A stretch of 64,000 bases of DNA from B69-G16 sp964501905 (GTDB lineage: Archaea > Thermoproteota > Thermoprotei > Thermofilales > B69-G16), in contig CAZCTW010000002.1 of assembly GCA_964501905.1 (NCBI GenBank), positions 202,555 to 266,554 of the forward strand, given 5' to 3'. Every line of letters begins with the position of its first letter. The stretch's first letter is position 1. The notes beneath the pieces are model-generated. The model ran no database searches. It was not told where the DNA came from and saw only the letters and a program-made list of their open reading frames with translations. The position numbers and the translations under genes are program-made. Of this stretch, positions 35,225 through 44,779 are shown in pieces.

Positions 35225-36124
35225 TTACTTAATGGATTTCCTGATTTCCTTTACTACACTCATAAACTTTTTAACCCTCCCAGGGTCGACAGGGTTCTGG
35301 GCTATACCGCCCTTCTTGAAGTAGGTCCCTACGATGGCGCCGTCCGCGTATTTTAGGAATTCCCTGACGTTCTCCAAGTTACACCCGCTCCCTATAAGCA
35401 AGGGCCTTTCGGGGGCCGCTTCTTTTACTTCTTTAATGTGCTCTACAGTCGGCGGGAACCCGGTCATCTTACCCGAAACTATAAGCGCGTCTGCCATGTA
35501 GAAATCCGTCCACTCCGCGTGTATTCTAGCGTTTATGCCCGGGAACATTACCGCGTGCTTTTTGGTTACATCCGCAAAGATCTTTATATCCTCGGCGTAG
35601 AGCGCCTTCCTAATCCTGAGTAGTTCAGCTGCGCATCCGTGGTCGAACTCGCCCGTATCCCAGACCATAGCGCCCGTTAGAAGGCAGACGCGTATAAACT
35701 TGGCCCCCGCCGCCTTGGCTATCGCCAGCGTAACCCTCCCTCCGTTATGGACCACGTTTATCCCAACGGGCACGTTTACGTTCTTAACCACTTCTCTAGC
35801 CGCTACGGCTTGCGCCGTCATCTCCTCGGGCGGGACGGCTTTACCCACGTAGTAGGGCAAGTCCCACATATTCTCCACGATTAACCCGTCGACGCCGTTC
35901 TCGACTAGAGCCATCGCGTCTTTAAGAGCAAAGTCTATGATTTCGTCTATGCTCTCTCCCTGGTACGCGGGGGCGCCGGGCAATGGGGGTAGGTGGACCA
36001 TGCCTATGATAGGTTTTTTGACGCCGAATAGTTCTTCTAGACTTTTCAGTCTCTTACCGTAGAAGTCCCTAGCCCATTTTACTTCAAATTCCACGGATAC
36101 CACAACTTTACAGACTAGATTCAC
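35225..36124 (-). CDS. BtpA-family TIM-barrel protein
   Basis: About 299 residues of the BtpA family. It contains GMVHLPPLPGAPAY, GLIVENMWDLPY, an INVVHNGG segment, and the C-terminal GSGCNLENVREFLKYADGAIVGTYFKKGG. Named after a cyanobacterial photosystem I factor, but archaeal members occur in sugar and nucleoside gene clusters and probably act as a phosphosugar or aldolase-like enzyme. Three bases from the PfkB kinase, same strand. Start uncertain; several GTG codons are in frame. Confidence 0.8.
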   Translation of the reverse strand: MNLVCKVVVSVEFEVKWARDFYGKRLKSLEELFGVKKPIIGMVHLPPLPGAPAYQGESIDEIIDFALKDAMALVENGVDGLIVENMWDLPYYVGKAVPPEEMTAQAVAAREVVKNVNVPVGINVVHNGGRVTLAIAKAAGAKFIRVCLLTGAMVWDTGEFDHGCAAELLRIRKALYAEDIKIFADVTKKHAVMFPGINARIHAEWTDFYMADALIVSGKMTGFPPTVEHIKEVKEAAPERPLLIGSGCNLENVREFLKYADGAIVGTYFKKGGIAQNPVDPGRVKKFMSVVKEIRKSIK

Positions 36125-36126
36125 AG

Positions 36127-37089
36127 CTAAAACTCTTTTGCAGGTTTGGGCAGGTTACGCGCTAAACTTCCTAAGTTTTTCTCTTCAAGGAAACGCTTTA
36201 ACTCTTTCAGCGTGGGGAGGTGGCGGGATCCTCTTCCCGTACACTTCCACGCTGCCACGGCGTTGGCCAGTATTAGGCATTCCGCGAGCTTTAATCCATG
36301 TAAGACGCCGTAGATAAAGCCAGCGTCGAAAGCGTCTCCCGCACCCGTGGTGTCTACGACTTCAATTTTGAATGCTGGAGCTGTGAAGGAGCCGCTGTTT
36401 GAGAAGACTTGGGCTCCGGCGCCTCCCCTTTTGACAACTACTACCCTAGCTAACCTACGCGTCAATTCTCCTAGACCGCCTAAAGCCCCGGCGAGCAGTA
36501 AAGCCTCCCTCTCATTTACAAATATGTAATCTACCCGCCCTATTAGCCTGTTTACCTCTCCTAAGCCCATGGCGGCTAGAGGTTCGCTGATGTCAATAGC
36601 GATTAAAGATCCTAATCTGCGAGCCGTATCGAGAGCTTTTCGCGTTGCGTTTTTTTGAGGAGACTCGAGGAGAGCGTAGCCAGATATGAACAGTAGACGT
36701 AGGCTTCCGAAATATTCCTCAACTATAGCTTCGAGCGTGAGCCTCCTGTTGGCTCCACGGTATCCCAGCATTGTCCTCTCGCCGTCTCTAGTAACGGCTA
36801 TAATCGCTAACCCCGTATGGTCATCTTTTACGATTTGTAGAAGGCTCGTGTCGACGCCCTCATTGTTTAAATTCTCTTCGAGCATGCGCCCAAATGGATC
36901 TTCGCCAACTGCGCCGATGAAACCTGTGGGAACTCCTAGCCGCGATAGGGCTACGGCTACGTTAGCCGCCGCGCCGCCTGGGCGTAGTTCCAGGTGAGAC
37001 GCTAGAGATTCGCTCCCTAATTTGGGCAGTTTATCCACGTATAGTAATACGTCTAGGTTTACATCGCCGAGACAAGCTACTTCCGGCAA
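36127..37089 (-). CDS. PfkB-family sugar/nucleoside kinase
   Basis: ATP- or ADP-dependent kinase of the ribokinase/PfkB family, 320 residues. Signatures: LRPGGAAANVAVALSRLG near the N-terminus and DTTGAGDAFDAGF with the catalytic Asp at the C-terminal half. Because it lies with uridine phosphorylases, a pentose such as ribose or ribose-1-phosphate is a likely substrate; in some archaea PfkB kinases make ribose-1,5-bisphosphate. TTG start, overlapping the upstream TudS-like gene by 13 bases. Confidence 0.85.
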   Translation of the reverse strand: MPEVACLGDVNLDVLLYVDKLPKLGSESLASHLELRPGGAAANVAVALSRLGVPTGFIGAVGEDPFGRMLEENLNNEGVDTSLLQIVKDDHTGLAIIAVTRDGERTMLGYRGANRRLTLEAIVEEYFGSLRLLFISGYALLESPQKNATRKALDTARRLGSLIAIDISEPLAAMGLGEVNRLIGRVDYIFVNEREALLLAGALGGLGELTRRLARVVVVKRGGAGAQVFSNSGSFTAPAFKIEVVDTTGAGDAFDAGFIYGVLHGLKLAECLILANAVAAWKCTGRGSRHLPTLKELKRFLEEKNLGSLARNLPKPAKEF

Positions 37090-37634
37090 ACTAAGCCCCC
37101 TAGGAAACTCCTCAACTCCTCAGCGCTCTCTTTAAGACCGGCAACGTCTATATCGGTCATCGCTGGCTTTAATCCACGGCTTTCGAAAACTTCCTTAAGC
37201 ACTTCCATGAAAACTCCCATACCCTCTACGCGAATACACTCTCCAACTTTCTTCGGATCTCCGCCCAGCCACCCCTGCGTCGTCATTTTAACGCCGCACG
37301 ATGGGCTACCTCTTATCCCGATAACGCACACTATCCTGTAACCGTTCCGCTGGTATTCAAGGGCTAGATCCACAGCTTCCTCAGCTATGCGGCGGCAGTA
37401 CCTCCTGAAGCCTATATTGTCATATTGTTCTCTCGTATACCAGAACCTCCTTAAACCCGCGTAGCCGGTTTCTGGGCACGGGAGCTGCACTACGCCAACT
37501 CCCAGTTCGGCGAGGACGTCGACTATCTCCTTTAGAATCCCCTTGCTGACGGCTAGCTCTTTAACCACCGAGTTTTGGTTTAGGATACAGTGAGAAATGA
37601 AGACTAGGAGTCCGCTGCGCGCGTCGCTCCACAT
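37077..37634 (-). CDS. DUF523/TudS-like iron-sulfur desulfidase candidate
   Basis: 185 residues with the DUF523 pattern of three cluster cysteines: C16 in SHCILNQN, the Cys of LPCPETGY, and that of SPSCGV. In the bacterial enzyme TudS such a cluster removes sulfur from 4-thiouracil; some relatives have other substrates. The neighbours (uridine phosphorylases, nucleoside-type importer) make a thiopyrimidine substrate plausible. It overlaps the PfkB gene. ATG start. Confidence 0.75.
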   Translation of the reverse strand: MWSDARSGLLVFISHCILNQNSVVKELAVSKGILKEIVDVLAELGVGVVQLPCPETGYAGLRRFWYTREQYDNIGFRRYCRRIAEEAVDLALEYQRNGYRIVCVIGIRGSPSCGVKMTTQGWLGGDPKKVGECIRVEGMGVFMEVLKEVFESRGLKPAMTDIDVAGLKESAEELRSFLGGLVCRK

Positions 37635-37643
37635 AAAGACCGC

Positions 37644-38399
37644 CTACTCGGGTATGCCTCTATCGTCGAGTATTTTCACAGCTTCTAGCGCTGTGAGAAT
37701 AGCGTTTTTCTTAGCTTCCTCATTGAGTTTTTGAATCTTCTTGTCTTCAGAGATTTTTATCATCGCGCAAACAGCCCCCGCGAGAGCCCCTCTTATGCTG
37801 GAGACTATAAATATCGCGGCTGCCTCCATTTCCGAGAGTATAACGTTCCCCCTAACCCAGGCCTTCCACCTATTCATCCATACTTCCCTGGCTGGCTGAT
37901 TTTCCGGCTCGACTTCACAGTAGAAAGAATCTTTCGTGTGGAAAATACCCACATGGTACCTGACTCCGAGCTTCTCCGCGGCGTCAACTAGCGCCGCGAC
38001 GACTCTATAGTCCGCCACCGCCGGGTACTCTACGGGTATATACTGCCTCGTCGTGCCCTCGTCTCTCACGGCGCCTATGGCTATGCCTATATCCCCCGGC
38101 TTAGTATAGTCCTGCATAGCGCCGCTAGTACCTACCCTTATCAGTACTTTAGCTCCAACTCGTATTAACTCCTCCACGGCTATAGCCGCCGAGGGACTGC
38201 CTATCCCCGTAGACGTCACCGAGACTGGGACTCCTTTATACTTGCCTGTATACGTCAAATACTCCCTATTCTGAGCTACAAACCTAGCCTCGTCCATGAA
38301 ACTAGCTATTTTCGCGACCCGCCCCGGGTCGCCTGGTAAGAGAACATAGGGCGCGATATCTCCCTCTCTTAAAGCTATATGATACTGCTTAGTGGACAA
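37644..38399 (-). CDS. Uridine phosphorylase (copy 2)
   Basis: Paralog of the protein at 30.5-31.3 kb, about 251 residues: LLPGDPGRVAKI, STGIGSPSAAIAVEELIRVG, RVGTSGAM, and the ME motif SEMEAAAIFIVSS. Start is TTG 38399, preceded by GAGGTGG. The longer frame to 38462 gives an artificial hydrophobic leader, so I reject it. A different substrate from copy 1 is possible. Ten bases from the TudS-like gene. Confidence 0.88.
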   Translation of the reverse strand: MSTKQYHIALREGDIAPYVLLPGDPGRVAKIASFMDEARFVAQNREYLTYTGKYKGVPVSVTSTGIGSPSAAIAVEELIRVGAKVLIRVGTSGAMQDYTKPGDIGIAIGAVRDEGTTRQYIPVEYPAVADYRVVAALVDAAEKLGVRYHVGIFHTKDSFYCEVEPENQPAREVWMNRWKAWVRGNVILSEMEAAAIFIVSSIRGALAGAVCAMIKISEDKKIQKLNEEAKKNAILTALEAVKILDDRGIPE

Positions 38400-38674
38400 A
38401 AATGCCACCTCGATAATCAATATACTCGTGAGGTATATGATTATTATTCTAGACCTCCACATCGGTGAAGAAGAATATCCGCAATGCCGTGAAAGCTCAT
38501 GCGGAGCTTAACGCTTATACTGTACATGGATGCACAGAAATTTGAAATCTAGAGGTAAGCTTTTTCCGCACAGCCCACCTTCGACTATCTATGCTCTTAT
38601 TAGACAAAAATGAGACGGGAAGTCGAGAGAGATTTTTAATTTTCTAAGGCTTAAAACACTAAACTAGAAGATAT

Positions 38675-39651
38675 ATGGATGCGGGCTTGAAGATTTCGGT
38701 GAGAAAAGCGAGGAAAGAAGACTACACAGGTATTGTAGAGGTCCACTGTTCAGACGTGGAGAAGTGGTACAGGTGTGTTGGAAGTGAAAAGGTAGAGGCT
38801 AGCTATGAGGAGCTGACGCCTTTCGAAAGATGGCTACACGGCGGTCCTTGGATGGACGAGGATACGGTGCGCCTCCACTTCGACATTTTAAAAGAAAACG
38901 GAGGAGAAGTTTTCGTAGCAGTCTAGGCGGTAAAGTCGTGAGAGAGAGCGAAATAGTTTTCGCGGGGGAGCCGAATCCCTACGGAAGATACTGCTTTCTC
39001 GAAGTTCTGGTAGTCCACAAGAATTATAGACGAAGAGGGGTAGGCACGGAGCTTGTTAGATGCTGCCTAGAATACGCTAAAAACCTCGGCCACAAGTTTC
39101 TCGACACGATGCCGGAAGACGAGAGGTCTAAAAGGCTATACCTGAAATTCGGCTTTAGGAAAATGTTTGACCTCTACAAAATGAGGATAAAATGCGAAAA
39201 ACGCCGGTCAACGCTTCCGCTAAAGGAAGCTTCCTTTTAGAGAACATCCTAAAGACATGCTCTTGGTATCCGGACACTGGTACCCATCAATATACGTCTG
39301 GCACAACCTCATACGGTTGACCGACTATAACAAATTTAAAGGCTTCAACCTTTAAAAACCTAAAATTTACGGGATTTACAGCGGAGAAAAGGCAGGTCTT
39401 TTAGCGCTTCAAAGACATGCTACTAGGCCTACGCTCTGTATATCCTATATCTGGGTTAAACCCAAATATCTTGAAGCAGAGTTTTTAAGTAAAATAGCTG
39501 AAAGCGCGGCATCTAAAGCCTATGAGTTGGGATATAGGAAGGTTTTCGTAGGGGTGGATGGGGAGAATATGCCGCTTTTAGGAAGGCAGGGTATAGGAAG
39601 ATGAGGAGGAAGGAGGAGTATATGAGGAATATTATGGATATTAAAAATTGA
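38675..39651 (+). pseudogene. GNAT acetyltransferase, decayed
   Basis: The remains of one acetyltransferase gene of two GNAT lobes. The first piece (38675-38926) reads RKARKEDYTGIVEVH and ends at a frameshift near 38923; one missing C restores VFVAVLGGKVV. The second piece gives the acetyl-CoA loop RRRGVGTELV. Another frame break lies near 39238, an in-frame TAA at 39353-39355, and a further shift near 39578 restores AGYRKMRRKEEYMRN up to the stop at 39649-39651. With four lesions it is not an assembly error alone. Confidence 0.75.
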
Positions 39652-39996
39652 AATATAAAAAATTTAAACTTTAGTTAACATTTTACCAGATTGTGGAAAA
39701 GTTGGAGACATCTCTCTGATAATCCTCTCCTTCAACTTATAAACGAGTGCTGGTTAACGACTTAACTTTCTAGGCGTCTCTGAGGCCGTGTTTTAGAGGT
39801 TGAAAGGAATTCGCTGAAAGAAAAAATATGACGATAGAGGAGGGGGAGAGGACTGTCGTCATGTAATATTTCTGCCGTGTAAGAGTACGGTGTTAGAGTT
39901 GGTTGGTGGTGTTATCCGGATAAGTTCTCGTTATATGATAACATGAAAAGTACTGAAAAATGAAGCTAGAAATGTTCTTGGAATAAAATTATTTTT
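39652..39996. other. Intergenic region
   Basis: 345 bases, no gene seen on either strand. The only structure noted is a 7-bp perfect inverted repeat ATGACGA/TCGTCAT at 39828-39834 and 39856-39862, with a purine-rich loop. Confidence 0.4.
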
Positions 39997-41241
39997 TCAT
40001 ATTTTTTGGTGTTTCTTTAGGAGTAGAGCTAGGGCTGCTCCGATGGCTAGTGAGGATGGTATTCCCACGAGTGTCGTGATTTGATAGAGTTGTAGTTTTT
40101 CCTTGTATTCTCTTGTTTTTTGTTCTAGTTCCGTGATAGTTTTGTTGGCGGTTTCTAGGTTTTCTCTGGCTTTCTGCAGGTTTTCCGATAGTTCCTCTAT
40201 TTTCTCTTTTAGCTGGTTGTTTTCTTTTTCTAGCTCTGTTATTCTACTTTCTAGTTCTTCTTTGCGTTGTTCTAGCTCTTTTACACGTGCGACTAGTTTT
40301 TCTTTCTCCTTATCGGTTTCTACCTTGAAGATCACTGGTTTTTCTAATTCGCTTTTTACGTGGGTTTCGCTGCCGGGGAATACGGCTTTGAATAGTACGT
40401 TGCCGCTTATGGTCGTGTTTACGTATAGGATGAAGCGTCCGTTTTCGTCCGTCGTCGTGTTGCAGAAGTGGAGCCAGGTTTTTCCTCCGTCTATGCTGAT
40501 GTATACCATTACGGTGGCGTTGGCTACGGGGGGCTCTATAGCTCCTTCTATTTTGGCCGTTTTAGAGTCTAGGGCTAGGACGTTGAAGTTTAGCTTGGAT
40601 TCGACTTTCACGTAGAATTGTACCGTGGGGCTTTTAGAGGATTTATAGTCTTTGGTTCCTGGGAAGTAGGCGTACGCCTTCCATAGGCCAAGGGTGTCGG
40701 CTGCGAATTGATGGGAAAAGCTTCCATCGGTTTTACTCTGTACCTTTACTTTTACCTGGGAGCCGTCGGGTTTTGTTACCGTAATGGTTATTTCGGCTTT
40801 CATAGCTGGGGATATGTAGCCGGTTAGAATTACGGTTTCGTTTAACCGGTACTCGCTTTTATCGGCGCTCAGGCTTAAACTGGTTTTCTTCTTTTCCTGA
40901 GGCGGGGGGTGCGGCTTCTTTAGGTGCACGTCTATTCTAATTACTCCTTCTCCCGATTTGGACGCCGAGCCTTTGTACTCTCCTTTGCTCGCTGTAACTG
41001 TAACCGTGACGGGGGTTTGAGAGACCGTCAAGTCTACTTTATATTTGCCCGAGCTGTCCGTGATCGTAGATTTTGAAACTCCCGCCGCGCTTACTTTTAC
41101 GCTGGCTCCCGCTGCGGGTGAGCCGTCTGGCATGTAGACGTAGCCCCAGACTGTTATCGGTACTTGGGCTTGAGCTTTCTCGATTACTCCAGCGAAGGTG
41201 ACTATGGTTAAGAGTAATATCAGGAGCGCGATTTTTCTCAT
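39997..41241 (-). CDS. Secreted coiled-coil protein with Cna/regulatory-like domain
   Basis: 414 residues. An N-terminal signal peptide (IALLILLLTIVTFAG then AQAQ) is followed by a carboxypeptidase-regulatory-like beta domain (VTVWGYVYMPDGSPAAGASV type), two Ig-like domains of about 90 residues each, a coiled coil of about 70 residues (KELEQRKEELESRITELEKE and onward) and a C-terminal membrane anchor before KKHQKI. It is a cell-surface stalk or adhesin type protein. Five bases behind the C25 protease gene, so probably one operon. Confidence 0.7.
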   Translation of the reverse strand: MRKIALLILLLTIVTFAGVIEKAQAQVPITVWGYVYMPDGSPAAGASVKVSAAGVSKSTITDSSGKYKVDLTVSQTPVTVTVTASKGEYKGSASKSGEGVIRIDVHLKKPHPPPQEKKKTSLSLSADKSEYRLNETVILTGYISPAMKAEITITVTKPDGSQVKVKVQSKTDGSFSHQFAADTLGLWKAYAYFPGTKDYKSSKSPTVQFYVKVESKLNFNVLALDSKTAKIEGAIEPPVANATVMVYISIDGGKTWLHFCNTTTDENGRFILYVNTTISGNVLFKAVFPGSETHVKSELEKPVIFKVETDKEKEKLVARVKELEQRKEELESRITELEKENNQLKEKIEELSENLQKARENLETANKTITELEQKTREYKEKLQLYQITTLVGIPSSLAIGAALALLLKKHQKI

Positions 41242-41245
41242 GTTA

Positions 41246-44200
41246 TCACCCTACTTCCACAAATCTGGCGGGGGCCGCTAGGTAGACGAAGTAGCCGTAG
41301 CCCATTTCTATTAAAAAGTCTTCTTCGGGTGGACTGACTCCGGGGGTGTAGCCTATGAACTCCTGCTTATCTACGTCCCACTTCCATATCCCCTGTAGGT
41401 TGGAACCGACGTTCTCGGCTATATCGGATGCGTATACTGGCTTTAGCGGGGGTATTAACAGGGCTATGAGGTTGTACTTGGCTTCGAGTTCTCTAACGAG
41501 AAATCTATACTGCTCCCACTGGGAAGCATAGCTCTGCTCCGCAATAGCCCTCACTTCTATCTTGTGTTCTCCAAGGCTGTAGCTAGCGGTATCTATGACT
41601 ATGCGTACTGTCTCGGTGGGCGAGTCATAGGCTCCGTCAATTGGCTTGGTCACGTTTACCGCTTCTCCCCCGTCTATCCTGTATTGGACCATTCTTATGA
41701 TTAAGCTCGCGTTGTTGGACGCCGTTATGTTCATGTATATAACTCCCTCGATTACGACTACGTCTTCTACCTTTATCGTAAAAGCTACTGCGCCCCCGGC
41801 CGTAACTTCAAAGCTTTTAGAATCGTAGATCGTCGTGTAGCCTTTTATATACGCGCTAACCTCCACTAGGTAGCTGCTGGTTGGAGCCCCGCTGGGTATC
41901 TCGTAGATAACTGTGTAGTTTCCATCTTGTGGTACGTCGTCTCCGCCCATTCCGTCATCCCTCATTTGGGCTTCGAAGGCTAGCGTGCCGTTAGGATAGT
42001 ATACTCTAGCAGTCGCGTTTACCCCTGTTAGGGGCTCTGTTCCGTTAAACACGCTCGCAACTATTTTTACCGTTGAGCCGGCGGCGTAGCTCTCCCTGTC
42101 CGTTTTTGCTTTTATGACATAGGAAGTGGTGAGCCACTTTATGCTATTCTCTATTAGCGTTTTCCTAGTATCGGCCGATAAGTAGTGTACCGGGAAGGCT
42201 ATGTAGACTACTCTGCCTCCAGCTCCCCAGTATAGGCCGTCATAGACTATTATGGCGGAGTAGTTAGTCTCCGCGTATTTCGCTACTTGCGTCCCGTTGT
42301 TCCAAGGCTCTACGCCGTCTGGGTATGGAGGTTGGGAGGCGAAGGTAAAATGTTCTAGGTCTTCCATTACTGGGTGCTTCTCGGTCGCCTCCACCACGCT
42401 TGCATTAGTGTCGTCTACCAGGTACTTTGCGTGTGCAACTTTCTGCATAAACTCGTCGTCTCCGTGGTCAAACCCTATATCTTCCCCCTCTAGGAGCAGT
42501 CTACCGCCCTTTTCGACGAACTGGATGAGAGTTTGCGCGTCCTCAGAGCTCACCGCCCCATCGTAGTATGTTCCAGTGTGCCAGATTACCGCGGTTACGT
42601 TCTCGTTTAGTAATATATCTAGAGATGGGTTTCCCCTTTCGCTTTCATTCCAGACCATCGCGTTGAAGCCTAGGGCTTCTACGACTTCTATGAATTCGTT
42701 AGGCCAGACTCCCGGGTCCGTGAAGGGAGTGGCGTCGTCGTCCACTACTATTAAAATAGTGTTGGGTTGGATTTCACTAGGGATTAAGGTTAGGTTTACC
42801 TCCATTACTACCCGCGGGTAGTAGAAATCTTTCTGTGTTGGCGTGTAGCCCTTGGCGTAGGCTTTGAAAGTGTACGTGCCATAGGATATGTTTACGAGTT
42901 CGTAGTAGCCTGTAAGCGTAGATATGTTATATAGTAGAACGCCGGAGGTGTAGTTGTAGACTTCTACTACGGAATTCGCCACGGGGGATCCATTCTCGTC
43001 TAGCACATAGCCCTTCAGCACCGGGGTCTCTGGGGGTGGCGGGGAGTCTCCGGTTCCGGTTAGGAGTAGAGAGGGGTCTCCTAGCAGGTTGCCGTATTCG
43101 ACTACGGTGTACCAGTCGTACTTGTCGCTTCTTCCGTGCTTGGCTAGGTAGCCGGTTATCGCCGAGACGTGTAATCCGCCGGGAGAAAGGGTGCCTCCGG
43201 AATCCTCTATATCCTTAAAGGCTTTAATTACTCTCCAGTCGAACTCGCCCGCTAACCCGCTCGTTATCCAATATCCCGTGTATCCATAGGCTGTATCGGC
43301 GGCTCCGAAGTACGCTATGCCGCCGCCGGAAGAGTGTAGTAGGAAAGCTTCTCCTATACACACGTCTGTATCGGCGTAGTCGCCAGTGAGGCAGGACATC
43401 GCCACTATAATAGAGGTGTTGTAACCGTTCGTGAGGGAGTATACGTCGCTGTTGGTGAAGCAGCCTCCCTCGCCAAAGCTCCATACATCCACGTTGCCGT
43501 GTCCGGCGAAGTTAACTATTCCATACCCCTTATTCATTTCTTCCTTTGCTCTTGCGGGATTTAGGTTTCCTAGTCCTTCGTAGAGTTTTGTCCAGGAGAA
43601 ATCCTCTGGGAGTAACTTATATTCTATGTAGTCTTTAAGCATCTCTCCTTCGGGGGTTAGGGGGTCTCCGAAGGTTACCGTTCCTAGGAGGAGTATTCTC
43701 CTAAACCATTCGTTTCTGGAGTTGTAGTTTTTGAGTTTGTCTATTATCGTGTAGGCTTCGCTTAGCGTGCTGGCGGGTAATCTGCCGACTATTACGTCAG
43801 GCACTCCATCTATATCGTCTTCTACCTCTCCATAATAGCCGTCTCCGTCAGTATCCCAAGTTCCGTCTAGGTCGGCGTAGTAGAGATCCGTTTCTATGTA
43901 GTCTAAATCTCCTAAGCCGGGTATATAAGCGCGTCTAACGGGCACTACATCCGCGTCTCCTAAGAGAACAACCCAAGTAATTCCATACGCATTTACAGCG
44001 TCGATTACGAAGTTTCTGATTTTCTCCTGGGTATCAGCGCCTGGGTAGTTTGAGCTTATCCACTCGACGGTGTATACTTTCGCTACGAGTCCAGTCGAGT
44101 TTTTCCACTCAGCGAATGCTACTGCAGCGTCTTGCAGAGTGTTAGAGGTTATAACTATTAGGTCTACTGCTTGTACGGGCTCTATTTGTGAAATTTGGAC

Positions 44201-44779
44201 GGTTTTATACGTAATGGATAGTTCAATGTTCGTTGCTAACTCGACGGTCCAAGTTTCCGGGTAGTACCTAACAGGGAAAAGCCTCATGATTAGGTAGTTT
44301 ACCCTCTCGAGAGATACCGGATCTATGCCTCTCCTAACCTCATACTCCACAACCTGAGGTGGGTAGGGTTTAGAAGAGTTGTAAATTTCCGGATCCTCCA
44401 CGAATATATCCTTTCTGCGGTCTGATGGGGTTAGCGGTTTGGGTTGGGGGGTTAGTAGAAGCCTGTACTTGCCCTCGAGGGTGGTAGTTTCTATCCGATA
44501 TTCTAAATGTTCGACCTCGACGTTTATCGGTAGCTTGTAAATTAGCGTTTTAACTGGAACTACAGGGGCTCCGGGAACTAAGTGAAAATCCGCCCCAGGG
44601 ATAAGTATTAAACTGTATTTTTTAGATACTTTTTTTATAATGGGCTTGCCGAGCTTTATGGAAATGTCCGTCGGTATTTCGTCCGCTGGGCTGGCGCGTA
44701 AGTCATAAGATGGGGCTAGCGACCATACTCCGAAAGCGATTGCTATAATCGCGATGAATATGATTACTCGAGTTTTCAT
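41246..44779 (-). CDS. Gingipain-like C25 secreted cysteine protease
   Basis: 1177 residues with a signal peptide. Order: pro-domain-like N-terminal beta region; peptidase C25 domain (about 205-615) with the catalytic His in NFAGHGN near 427 and Cys in AMSCLTG near 461; a carboxypeptidase-regulatory-like domain (LKGYVLDENGSPVANS); a ThuA/GATase-like domain (TILIVVDDDATPFTD to GRLLLEGEDIG); an Ig-like domain; a C-terminal module with GIWKWDVDKQEFIGYTPGVS, a domain seen at the ends of many secreted archaeal proteins. Substrate unknown; extracellular proteolysis is likely. Confidence 0.82.
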   Translation of the reverse strand: MKTRVIIFIAIIAIAFGVWSLAPSYDLRASPADEIPTDISIKLGKPIIKKVSKKYSLILIPGADFHLVPGAPVVPVKTLIYKLPINVEVEHLEYRIETTTLEGKYRLLLTPQPKPLTPSDRRKDIFVEDPEIYNSSKPYPPQVVEYEVRRGIDPVSLERVNYLIMRLFPVRYYPETWTVELATNIELSITYKTVQISQIEPVQAVDLIVITSNTLQDAAVAFAEWKNSTGLVAKVYTVEWISSNYPGADTQEKIRNFVIDAVNAYGITWVVLLGDADVVPVRRAYIPGLGDLDYIETDLYYADLDGTWDTDGDGYYGEVEDDIDGVPDVIVGRLPASTLSEAYTIIDKLKNYNSRNEWFRRILLLGTVTFGDPLTPEGEMLKDYIEYKLLPEDFSWTKLYEGLGNLNPARAKEEMNKGYGIVNFAGHGNVDVWSFGEGGCFTNSDVYSLTNGYNTSIIVAMSCLTGDYADTDVCIGEAFLLHSSGGGIAYFGAADTAYGYTGYWITSGLAGEFDWRVIKAFKDIEDSGGTLSPGGLHVSAITGYLAKHGRSDKYDWYTVVEYGNLLGDPSLLLTGTGDSPPPPETPVLKGYVLDENGSPVANSVVEVYNYTSGVLLYNISTLTGYYELVNISYGTYTFKAYAKGYTPTQKDFYYPRVVMEVNLTLIPSEIQPNTILIVVDDDATPFTDPGVWPNEFIEVVEALGFNAMVWNESERGNPSLDILLNENVTAVIWHTGTYYDGAVSSEDAQTLIQFVEKGGRLLLEGEDIGFDHGDDEFMQKVAHAKYLVDDTNASVVEATEKHPVMEDLEHFTFASQPPYPDGVEPWNNGTQVAKYAETNYSAIIVYDGLYWGAGGRVVYIAFPVHYLSADTRKTLIENSIKWLTTSYVIKAKTDRESYAAGSTVKIVASVFNGTEPLTGVNATARVYYPNGTLAFEAQMRDDGMGGDDVPQDGNYTVIYEIPSGAPTSSYLVEVSAYIKGYTTIYDSKSFEVTAGGAVAFTIKVEDVVVIEGVIYMNITASNNASLIIRMVQYRIDGGEAVNVTKPIDGAYDSPTETVRIVIDTASYSLGEHKIEVRAIAEQSYASQWEQYRFLVRELEAKYNLIALLIPPLKPVYASDIAENVGSNLQGIWKWDVDKQEFIGYTPGVSPPEEDFLIEMGYGYFVYLAAPARFVEVG

